Of a stretch of DNA of 64,000 nt, positions 35,239 through 45,600 are shown in pieces. The notes below the pieces were generated by a model. The model did no database searches and had not been told where the DNA came from. It saw only the letters and a program-made list of their open reading frames with translations. Within the stretch, counting starts at the first letter, position 1; each line of letters opens with the position of its first letter. The position numbers were made by a program, and so were the translations under genes. This stretch comes from Globodera rostochiensis (Eukaryota > Nematoda > Chromadorea > Rhabditida > Heteroderidae). The stretch lies in NCBI GenBank assembly GCA_018350325.1, contig JAEVLN010000002.1, positions 2,212,288 through 2,276,287 on the forward strand, written 5' to 3'.

Positions 35239-35370
35239 AATGTGCGAATAAATCTCTTGAAGTTCAGGCGGACATTGCGGCAATATTTCGTCGCGTGACC
35301 GCGGCCTAGCTGCTCATAGAACCACGGCACGATGTCGATCTTTCTGCTATATGAACGGCACTGTGCGCGT
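35239..35370 (-). pseudogene. Degraded copy of CK1-type kinase exon
   Basis: This stretch matches the 3' part of the kinase exon at 37,321-37,480, including SRKIDI, PWFY and the exon-end donor GTAAGTTGCC. It has lost about 22 bp in the middle and carries other indels, so the frame is broken. Confidence 0.85.
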
Positions 35371-35486
35371 GAAAGATGCCAAAAACAATATAAAACTTTT
35401 CAAAAATGAAGTAGTAAGATAAATTTAATTATGATTTTTCGAGGAAAAAAATTTAAGACAAAAATTTTAAATTAGTATCAACTTGC

Positions 35487-35622
35487 CTGCAATAAATAAT
35501 GGATGTCCCGTTAAAATTTTCAAAAATGAAATTTCGCGAATGGAATTGGGCGGCATGAGATCCGCTTCGTCGAAGATTCTCCAAATTCTCGTGCATTGCC
35601 TTGTACACAGAGGCATAAGAGC
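35487..35622 (-). pseudogene. CDK-like N-lobe fragment
   Basis: After a clear acceptor, one frame reads GSYASVYKAM (the ATP-binding glycine loop of a CDK) and, after a frame change, another reads FDEADLMPPNSIREISFLKI then LTGHP. The latter corresponds to the PSTAIRE helix and following strand. The VALKK region between them is missing. A canonical GC-AG type donor GCAAGT ends the block. No kinase C-lobe of CDK type was found nearby. Confidence 0.6.
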
Positions 35623-36083
35623 CTAAATTAATGAAATTCATAATTCTAATTTATAAGCCTTTTTTAGACATACGTGACGCAATTGAGGGCACTGTGCTTT
35701 GAACAAGGAGCGGAAACAAACGTTCTCAAATGCGCGAGTGCTTAAATAGCATCGTTGCGAATGCTTTGAGCGTAGGCCAAGCGTCGCGCATTTATGGCTT
35801 CACGCAACAGACGGTGTCGCGCTACAAAACTTGGCTGATTGTAATAAATATTAATAATTATTAAATAGATTGTACTTTTAGCAATAAAAATAATTATTAA
35901 ATAGATTTAATAACTCTTAATTTTAGCATATCAATAATTACTAAAGAGATTTAATAACTCTATAATTTTAGCAATATAAACAGCCATCGTCCTATCGATG
36001 CTAAGAAATGATTTAAAAAATAAGGTGAAAATGAATTTTATTATTGTGTATTTTTATTCAGCGGAAAAAAAAATGATAATAAT

Positions 36084-36345
36084 TTTACAAAATACCCCCC
36101 CCCCCTCCTGCCCTCTCTCCCTCCCTCCCTCACTCTCTCCCTCCCTCCCTCCCTCCCTCCCTCACTCTCTCCCTCCCTCCCTCCCTCCCTCCCTTTCTTC
36201 CCTTCCTCCCTCTCTTTCTCCCTCCCTCTCTCTCGCCATCACTCTCTCTCTCCCTCTCTCTCTCTCCCTCCCTCTCTCTCTCCCCCTCTCTCTCTCTCTC
36301 CCTCACTCTCTCTCTCCCCCCCTCCCTCTCTCCGGCTCCCCCAAT
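36084..36345. repeat. CT-rich microsatellite
   Basis: About 250 bp of CCCTCC, CTCTCT and related pyrimidine units on the plus strand. Long frames on both strands here translate SLPPSL or REGERE repeats and are artefacts. Confidence 0.95.
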
Positions 36346-36885
36346 ATGTATGTGGGGTACTTGTTGGTGGCACGGGAAGTAGATTGGTGTGGAGAGGAAT
36401 GTTCCGCCGCTCGTCGTCCATGGGAACGACGACGGTGGCGGCGGCGCACGGTGCGCGAGCGACGGGCATTTCAGTCCCAAAAGCCTCAAAATATGAAAAA
36501 GTTCCAAAATAGTGACTAAAACCAAAATATGAAAAAGTGCCAAAATAGGGACTAAAAAAATAATTATTAAATAGATTTAATAACTGTAAATTAGCAATAT
36601 AAATAATTATTAAATAGATGTAATAACTCTTAATTTTAGCAATCGCTAAACCAAGCCGCTGTTCGGAACGATGATAGCCGGCATAACGAAATAGTAATAA
36701 TCACAATGGGTCAAAACAGTGTCATTTTTTGTGGCATCAAGGGGTCAAAATAGTGGCATTTTTGTGGAATTTGTACCAAAAAAATAACATTGTTGCATGA
36801 AAAATTCTTTTGGTGCAGCCAACTTTTCAACAAAATGATCCATCTGATCATTACGGAAATTATGAGCAAAGTATTTTCAACTTCT
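36345..36885. other. Non-coding interval with repeated AT-rich phrases
   Basis: No gene supported. ATAATTATTAAATAGAT phrases recur at 35,840-35,960 and 36,560-36,640, and AAAATAGTGGCATTTTT phrases near 36,720-36,760 resemble ones at 1,060-1,110. Confidence 0.5.
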
Positions 36886-37335
36886 ACGAAGCTCAACAGG
36901 TATTTAATAAAAAAAATTACAAAGCAACCGGGTCAAAATAGTGGCTCATACTTATTCTTAGTGCCTTTTTAAAAACAGAATTTTCACGTTCTTGCATTAG
37001 AGACGTGCTATTCTTCTTAAAATTAAAATCAACTATTTCAAGAGTTTAAGACTAAAAATTCCGGGCCTGTACATAACATTATATTGGCAACTTACAATGT
37101 GCGAATAACTACGAAGCTCAACAGGTATTTAATAAAAAAAATTACAAAGCAACCGGGTCAAAATAGTGGCTCATACTTATTCTTAGTGCCTTTTTAAAAA
37201 CAGAATTTTCACGTTCTTGCATTAGAGACGTGATATTCTTCTTCAAATTAAAATCAACTATTTCAAGAGTTTAAGACTAAAAATTCCGGGCCTGTACATA
37301 ACATTATATTGGCAACTTACAATGTGCGAATAAAT
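36886..37335. repeat. 225-bp tandem duplication overlapping the kinase exon end
   Basis: ACGAAGCTCAACAGG starts copies at 36886 and 37111, and the two 225-bp units are nearly identical. The second unit runs into the donor of the kinase exon (GTGCGAATAA at 37325), so the first unit carries an extra copy of that exon end. Confidence 0.9.
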
Positions 37336-39974
37336 TTCTTGGAGTTCAGGCGGACATTGCGGCAATATTTCGTCGAGTGATCGCTGCCCTAGCTGTCCAT
37401 AGAACATTCGAACTGTCAGGTAAAACCACGGTTCGATGTCGATCTTGCGACTATAATTGACGGCACTGTGGGCGTGCCCGAAGTCGAAAAGATACAGCCG
37501 ACGGCGTTCACTGTCTGATCGTCCTATCGCCATATTTTCCATCTTGACATCACAATGCACAAAACCCAAATCGTACAATGTGTCTATGGCATCCAACAGC
37601 TGAATTGAGGCCCCGATGGCGGTGCCAGGAGAAAACTGTCCATTGCAATCAAGCAAAAAGTTTGGCCAGTGAACGGCCCACAACAGATATGCTGAAGTAT
37701 AATTGGACCTTCGAGATCAATTTTTTAAACATTGACCTATCGCAAAATGTTAATTTAATGATAAAGCAAGCTCACCGAGAGCTTTCATTTGGTATTATGT
37801 TTGACCGAAGTTTAGGTCAAAGCATGTTATAAGTCATACCTAATTCATTTTGGTGACCAATTTTCCGGGACTCTAAAAAGCGAAAAGTGAGTTGCAAAGA
37901 TGGAACTTTCGTCCGAATTTCGCTCTTATTCCCGCCAGTTTTTTTAAATTTCTAGTCAATTTAGCAAACGGGCTATCCCACTCTTTCGCCTTCATTAGAC
38001 ACGTGCAGGGCTCTTTATTCGTTTGCTTTTTGATTCCAACATTAACTACAGTACGCCCTGACAGGAATTACAGGAAGTCATCATCAGTTCCCTCTCTCAT
38101 TCCTTGCAGACTACCGTACACCGCAGCCATTCAAATTTTATTTGATAATTCTGACATTTGAAAAAAAGCAATATTCGTTGCGTGTCCGGTAATTTCGACA
38201 ATGGGTAAGTTCGACAGTAAAATTCGACATTGGTTAATTTTGACAGTGAACTACTTTTTTTATTTTACTGTTTTTCACCACTTCCGACAGTGAGTAGTTT
38301 TGACAAAAGGTAATTTCGACAGTAAACTATTCTTCCAACTTTGACTGTCTTAATGGGTAATTTTGACAGTAATCATAAACTAGTAGAGTGATTTTGGTGT
38401 CATAAAATGCAGGAAAATCAGCGCTATTTTCAGCCTTAATTGTTGTGAAATGTTCTGAATATAAAAAGTTATGGTAAATTTAAAAAAATAAAATTTTCAC
38501 AAAAAAATCATAAACATTTTTTGAAAAGAGATTTTCAAAAAGAAATTAATTAGATAAAAAGCTTATTTTTCGCTCTATTAGAAAATGAAAAGTGGTTTTG
38601 GATTTTCAGACTAAAGGGGGACCTGTGAATAAAATAGAGAAAAAAAAAAGCAACGAAACAGTGCGCTAATTTAAGAGATTATGGCAGACACATCAGAGGA
38701 AATGTTTTGGTGAACGGTTAAGAGGAGGGGGAGGGGGGGAATGCGCGTTGTATGTTAATCAGTTTTTGATTCGTGCGAAATTTGTTCGAAGAAAAACATT
38801 ATAAATTTTATTTAAAAGAAAATTGATCAGGACGAATTTATTCGCATTGTTGTACCTGGCTCACTTTGCGTCTTTTTGTTGTACCTGGCTTTATTTTTAG
38901 GGGTTTTATTGTACCTGGCTAAATCAACAGTTCCAAATTTCCCTCCCCGCACCCTAAACCGTTGTACCGGGCTCAATCAATTGTTCCAAATGGTCCTCCC
39001 CCCAATCAAAACCAATTTTTGTGCTGGGGGGGGGGGATTGAAAGGATGTGAGGTTGTACCTGGCGTGATCAGGGGGGTGGGGTTGTTGTACTTGGCGTGA
39101 TTAGAAATGCACTCCCCGAACCGTTGTACCTGGCTAATCAACAGTCAAAACGGCACTCACCGCACCCCGCACCCCGAACGTTGTATATGGCTTAATCAAC
39201 GGTTCAAAACTGCTATCCCTGAACCCCGAACTGGGTAGCAAGCTCTACAAGCGCGTTAGCGCTTGTAGAGCACACAAATAGCGTTGTACATCACTTCACT
39301 AGTTTATGATACTGTCGAAATTACCTTTTGTCGAAAGTACTCACTGTCGGAAGTGGTGAAAAACGGTAAAATAAAAAATAGTTTTCACTGTCGAAAATGC
39401 CCAATGTTGAATTTTACTGTCGAAATTACCCACTGTCGGAAATACCGTACCAGAGAGAAAAGGGGCGGCAGATTTATTAAATTTTTCAAACTTCAAGTGC
39501 TGGGCATCTGAGTCTCAGTGCAAATGGAACTTATTTGTTAGTCCACTCATAGATTGACAAAAAAAAAACTTACACCAAATACTTGACCATCAAGTTCCGG
39601 CCATCAGATGAACAAATTTCAGTGATGCCGGAACTGAAAAAGCGGCAGAAATTTGTTGGCAAAACTGCGGCCAGCTTTTCGTATACTGTGATCTGAAAAT
39701 CAAAACGCAGTAGACAAGATCGGAAAGCTTTTAATTCTTTGGAAAAAGCTAACCCATACTTTAATCCCCCCCCCCCTCCTCTCCCCTCGCCCTGTGATGA
39801 TGCAATTACCTCAAAATCCAGTTGTTTCTTGCCCATTTCTTCAATTTTAACTGCGAATTCATCGCCTTCTTCATTACGACACAGATACACGTCACCATAT
39901 GAGCCTGAGCCCAAGCATCTGGCCACTTGCAAATGGGCGATGTTCATTCCTGCAGCAAGATTGACATTTGACAT
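37321..39974 (-). CDS. CK1-superfamily (TTBK-like) protein kinase, partial
   Basis: Exons at 39974-39810, 39692-39574 and 37691-37321. The N-lobe reads LQVARCLGSGSYGDVYLC (glycine loop), EFAVKIEEMGKKQLDFE (Lys plus partner) and ITVYEKLAAVLP. The third exon reads VVGRSLAKL, then GFVHCDVKMENMAIG, YLFDFGHAHSA and KIDIEPWFYLTVRMFYGQL, the CK1/TTBK hallmarks. The catalytic Asp and Asn and the DFG are present, but HRD is HCD. Exon 3 needs one base fewer in the TTTTT run near 37,651 to link KLLLDCNGQ to FSPGTA, so a frameshift or assembly error is present. The 1.9-kb intron 2 holds a foldback element (38,188-39,455). The protein's C-terminal part after SHI is not found. This family is expanded in nematodes and often sperm-expressed; that role here is inference. 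Confidence 0.78.
38188..39455. mobile_element. 1.27-kb foldback element with TTCGACAGT arms
   Basis: About 160 bp at 38,188-38,350 (repeated TTCGACAGT units, CACTTCCGACAGTGAGTA) reappears inverted at 39,300-39,455 (TACTCACTGTCGGAAGTG). The middle, 38,850-39,290, is a different repeat: GTTGTACCTGGCT units with CCCCGCACCCC spacers and a perfect AAGCGCGTTAGCGCTT palindrome near 39,248. No transposase frame. It lies in an intron of the kinase gene. Confidence 0.88.
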
Positions 39975-39999
39975 TTTTAATTATTTTTATAATTATCTA

Positions 40000-42540
40000 A
40001 AAGATTATGGCCACAATGGATGAGGACACATCCCCCCCCCCCCCGCTCCAAGAGTGATGGGGGTGGAATGAAAAGTTTGGCAAATCGACCGTAGAGCGCA
40101 AACTATGTGATAATTTGGGCAAAAATATATATGCCAAAAAGGGCGGCATAAGGCAGCAGAAAATAGTTCGGGAAAAGGGATGGATCGGAGTCGGCGATCG
40201 GGAAAGGGGGTGATAGTTGGTGATCGGTGGTCGGCGAGACTTCAAAAAGGCAAATGCCGACAGGCAGACCGACGAAGACGGACACCGGTGCGCGGAAGGC
40301 GTGCTGAGGGTCGCCATCCCCAGAGGGCGGATCGCCCCAAACTCAATGGCCAGTTCCCGGGTTGCCCCTCCCCAATGCCCGTGGCATTCGAGACTGACTG
40401 CCCTCCTTCTTTCCAATCAATTTATCCAATAAGGCGAGTGACAAGAAAATTTATGCGACCTGATCAAAATGTGCTGGGCCCAGCGATTGGGGGAGGGACG
40501 AAAGGGCTAACAAATAAGGAAATCAAACGTTCCGGGTTCCGGGCGGGAAGGGAGATTTGACACTTGCACAATAATGAATCCGGTTCAAAACAGGATTTTG
40601 GCAGTTCCGCACACTGGGAGTATTTTTCTTGGCGATCAGAGGTTCATGAAACATAAAATAAATTAATTCAATAACATTTAAACAAAAAAACATCCAAATT
40701 TATTGAAATAAAAAATATAAAAGTTTTATTTTCGCCTCTGGGCCAAATGTGTGATTTATGATGGGCACAAATTGTGAAAAGCGCTAATTTCCTATAAAAA
40801 TGATGAGAAGTGAATTATAAAATAGTTATTGAAGGCGGATGATGAATGGGCGAATGTTTTTCTATGCCCCCCCCGGCGTCAATCCAAAAGGAAAATCTTT
40901 CATCAGGGTCTATTTATTCATTCATTTATTCATTGCGTCATTCGAAGTTTGGGACTTTGAAACAGCCACTCTCACAGCGGGTACACAATGTGCGATAGAC
41001 TGTGAAAATGTTTGAAAAATGTATTTAAATATTCAAAAATTAAAAATAACTTTCTTACAAAAATTGATTAAACCCAAAATACGCTTGTAATTATATTTTG
41101 GCGTCAATGAATGAATTTATTCGAAACGATCGTCAATAAATCAGCCCTGTCCCCAAACCCCGGCTTTTTTTTTTTAGTCGGGGTTTTCGTCCTCGACCCC
41201 GAACCCCGATTTTTTTGATTTAGGGGAATATTTTTATTTTAACTCTGTTTTAACGCTCTTCCAAATGTGCCAGGGAACCACTGCAGACCCCCATGCCGCC
41301 GGCGTTGAATTTTTTAATATTCTAACTATTTTTGGTTGTCATTCATTCGGTGTCGCTCATTCCCCCCCCCCCCTCGGCGATTATCGTTTTGGTGAATAAA
41401 AGTGTCAAAAACAAGACGACACCCGGCGGCAAAGCATCAAAGCATAAGCATTCAAACATCTGCTGAAACTATCTAAGTAGGTCAACAAAAAGGTGCAAAG
41501 TTAGAAAGACTGAAAAACAATTAATCGAAGAATATTACAAATAATTTTCTTATTAAATATTAAAAATTATTTTAATTTTTAATTTTAAACACTTTTTAAT
41601 TAAAATATTAAATCTAAAAAATTTCAAATAATTTTTTGAATAACATTAAAATAAAAATAATTTTAAATACTTTTATAATTTTGAAAATTTAAATAAACGC
41701 TGTTTTTAAATTTCACCCAGTCATGCAAGAAGTTTGAGTTGGACAGCCGCTGCGTGACGGAATGGGGAGGGATTGGCAGTGCCGAAAGACGGCGCGGGCA
41801 AATTTATTTGATAGAATTTGTTTAAAAAATTGGTCTATAAATTACGAATTTTACATTTCGAATTTTGGGTTTTGCTCCAATTTGACCCAACCCCTAAAGA
41901 GTTTTGGTCCAATTTTTTGCACAAAACCAACAAAAAAAAATTTGCTTTTTGTGTTTTGGGGGGTCCGGAGTCTTCTGGATCAACCGAATTATTTTTTTGC
42001 GAGCATTGTTTGGTTTAATGCCCTGCGATTGAGCAGTTATGTCGTTGGAAGAACTCAAAAACTCGGCAAATGCCCGGTTTCCAAGGCAAAATGACACCCT
42101 GCAATTGAGCCTCATTAACGAAGACGGCGGGCGCCTCCGGTTATTAATCACCAAAAATATACAACACTTCTAAACGCTGTATTTTTAAACATTTTTGCAT
42201 TAATTTACCGTTTTAATTTTTTTTTAAATACAAAATTTTGTGTATAAAATTGCGATTACGCGACGTCTAAATGCTTAAAAAAACGTTTTCAAAGCATCAG
42301 CCGTTCAAAATTTTGCTAAATTTCGGCAAAAAAAGGAGAAATAGTGTCAAATTTATTCAAACAAAACCCACAAAAATGTGAAAAATATGTAAACAATTTA
42401 CGTACGATACGATACACAACACATACACATTTGGTGAATAGCGGTCATTTGGGAGGAAATGGAAGGTGACGAACGCTTCCATCCCATTACTTAATTTAGC
42501 GGCAATAGATAAAAGGGAGGGGGGGGGGGGTCAATTCTTC
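40000..42540. other. Gene-poor interval with a cyclin-exon scrap
   Basis: No gene is supported. At 42,000-42,115 the sequences GAGCATTGTTTGGTT and CTGCAATTGAGCCTCATT match the complement of cyclin exon 3 (34,211-34,262), rearranged, so it is a fragmentary copy. The CCCCGG-rich block at 41,155-41,215 matches the repeat near 5,100. Runs of C occur near 40,032, 40,866 and 41,361. The frames at 40,180-40,560 look fortuitous. Confidence 0.5.
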
Positions 42541-42683
42541 CAATGCTCCAAAAGTGCTACGAGGAATTGGCGGGCGGACTTGCGGACCGAGATGAATATG
42601 TACGCGTTGAAGAGCTGAAATTTAAAAAAAAAGCTAAGAATGAGTCCAAAATATGTCCAAATTCCCCTGCAGGGCAAAAAGCT

Positions 42684-45600
42684 TTAAATGTGCCTTGAGC
42701 TTGACGACGAAGAGCGCGCTCTGGCACGATCACGCGACGAACGACTGCGATCGCGCGACGAACGACTGCGCTCACGCGAATGACTCCGATCACGCGAACG
42801 GCTTTTGCGACGCCTGTCCCGAGAGCGTCGACTGTAGCGATCACGTGAACGCGACCTGACGGGAATAATTAGGGACTTAATAATAATCGAAAATTCCAAA
42901 TTAGTCTCAAAAGCAAAATAATCAGGTGCCGAATCCCAACCAATTCAGCACGGGTTCAGTATAAATTAAGCGAGCACCTGGTGCGCGAACGTCGCCGACG
43001 GCGATGCCGATCCGGTGATGAGCGATAGCGACGGTCGTAGCGCGAGTCGCCAGAAGAACGGACCGGAGAAATATAGCGGCCGGATGTACCACGGCGACGA
43101 GGACGTCTAAACAGCGATTCGAGATTTATCAAAAACTCAAAACGAACGAAAAGACAACAAAACAGCAGTTGTGTGACACACAATTCAAAACAAATTTACA
43201 GACAACGGACATATATATATATATATTGGGGAACAATGATTAGAAGTGATTTGTATGCAGAATCGGTACAAAACAGTGGATCTTAACAACTGATCGGTGC
43301 CCACTCACTCACTTGTCATCAAAATCACGTCCGGAATCACCCGGCTCGTCCGATGATCGACGATCGTCCGCACCGGCTGATCGGAAACCTCCGCCCCGGC
43401 CAATAAACCCGCCACGTCCTCGCGCACCGCCGCGGACACCAATTTTTACACCGCGCATAGCCTTAAGGGAAAGAAATAAAAATTAAATTAAAAAATCATA
43501 TAAAATTGTCGCCCAACCATCTGAACGCCAAAAGTCACAGAGTCTTCTCCATGCGCAAATTTGCAACGTTCACCGAATTTGCAAGTGTTGTGACGCATAA
43601 AAAACTGGCACGGACCAACCACTGCAAAAAAAAAGGGAAAATAAAATAAATAAATCGATCGCTTTATTTAATTGTTAAAATTGAAATATTTATTTTCATC
43701 GCCAATCTCTTTTTCTCTGTCAACTCACAAGCTCGTGCTTCCACTTCGTTCAACAACGGTTGGAGCTCCTTGTGCTGCTGTTGTTGTTGTTGTGGTGGTG
43801 GTTGCTGTGCGTGTTGTTCCGTCGTTGTCTGAGGCGGCGGCGGTGACCCTCCGGCATCCAAGCCTGGAGGGCCGGGCGACGTCGTTTTCCCCTCTTCGTT
43901 GGTCGTCGACGATGCTATGGCAGAAGATGATTCTGTAAGGGCAGTTGGGGTACTGTAGCCATTCACAAAATTGGCTTTTAAAGGTTTACCGTCGGATGTT
44001 TGTGCTCCGGATTTTGTCGGTGACTCGCCTGAAGAATGTTGTTGCTGAACCGGAGTTTGAATTCGAAATTGGGGTGGACGTATTTGCGGTGGTGGCGAGG
44101 TGAAGTTCGGCGGGGGCCTGGAGAAGTCAGGAAACGGAACGCGACCTTAACAACAAAAGCGGTTCAAAGGTTTCAACACATTTTCTTTCTCCTACCTCCG
44201 GTGGGCCCAACAATGGCATGTTGTTGCGGGAAAGTTGGAGGCGGAAAGCCAGTATTGGTGGTGGTGGTGTTGCTGTTCAGTGCCCTAATGTGCGATTGAG
44301 CGAACTGAGGGAGAAGGAAACGGTTGTTGTTGTTGTTCCCACTGGTGGTGTTGTTGAACGCAAGTGAAACGACCGCTGGACACGGCGAACCCGACGGTAC
44401 AATAGGAGAACTTTAAGATGAAAAAAAAAGAAAGGATTTGAAAGCATAAATAAATAAATATAATAAAACAACAATGGCACCACCAACCTGACGAATTGGT
44501 CCGTTTTGTACGGCGTCACCGGCGCTGAGCAAACTTCCATTCCCTTAGGCGTTCCTTCGCCCACTACCGACAGCTGATCTTGCGATCGGTGGGCTGAAAT
44601 TCAAAAGTTGAAACGATTAAAAGAAGCAGACAACAAAAAAAACATTAAAAATCATTTAAAATGTACTCGACGAAGAAGCACCACTTCCAGCATGGCTTCC
44701 GACCATGGAAGAAAGGCGTTTCAGCAAAGAGGCGGTCACCCCGCCATTGCGAAGGAACTCTTGCACTTTGCTGAGGTCGTGGTGGCCTGCGGCGACGGCG
44801 CCGGCGGTTTTTTGCTGCTGCTGATGCTCTGCTGTTGCCGAAGGGGACGACGACGCCGCGGGCTGTTGTTCAGCGGCTGCTGCTGTTGCCGTGCTGTCCT
44901 CCGTCGGTGAGGTGAACTGTTCCCGAATGTCGAGGTCCTCCTTGCCCGCCTCCTCCTGCTCATCGTCAGTGTCCATCGCTTCCGTCGGGATTTCCTTCAA
45001 CTCAACCGATTCCTTCAAAAACATTGAATTAAGGGCGGTATAAAAACAAAAATATTTTTGTTTTAAAAATGCACCGTCGACTCGTCCATCGGTTCCGGCT
45101 CCGGACTGGCGGGCCCATGCTCCACCGGACTGGCATTGCACTGCGCGACTTCCGGACTGTCGCCGAGCGTCTCCGCCACGCCCGCCTTCTTTTGCACGCT
45201 GCCGCCAAATGCCGCCGCCGCCTTCCGTTGCACGCCATGTTCGATGATCGTCACTTCGTCGTCTTCTTCCTCCTCATAGTCTTCGAGTCGTTCAAAGTCC
45301 GGCGCTTCCGGCGAATAAGGAGCCTGAAAAAGTGGGAAATTTAAATAATAAAAAGAAAAAAATTATAAATTTAAATTTAAACCACCGATTCATTGTTGTC
45401 CATCATTTGGTTAATAGTGAAAAAAATCGTTTTTTGGCTATTTACTAAAAAACGACAAAACCCCGCGGGCAGGTAGGTGTAACGCATTTTCAAAAAAAAA
45501 ATTGTGCAAAAATTTCATAAAGACACGCTTTTGATGCTTATTTTTCGGCGAAAAGCGTCATGAAAAATTGTGATTAATCAAAAAAGCGGACATATTTATT

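Noticed and set aside
35998..36543. 173- and 137-codon frames over the CT-rich block
   Set aside because: Microsatellite translation (SLPPSLP, EREGERE).
40180..40560. 126-codon basic frame upstream of the kinase
   Set aside because: Arg-rich by composition, no domain or splice context, and open frames on both strands; probably promoter-region DNA.
42653..42859. Plus-strand frame with repeated [10 protein letters not shown]
   Set aside because: Antisense of the RS-rich last PNUTS exon.
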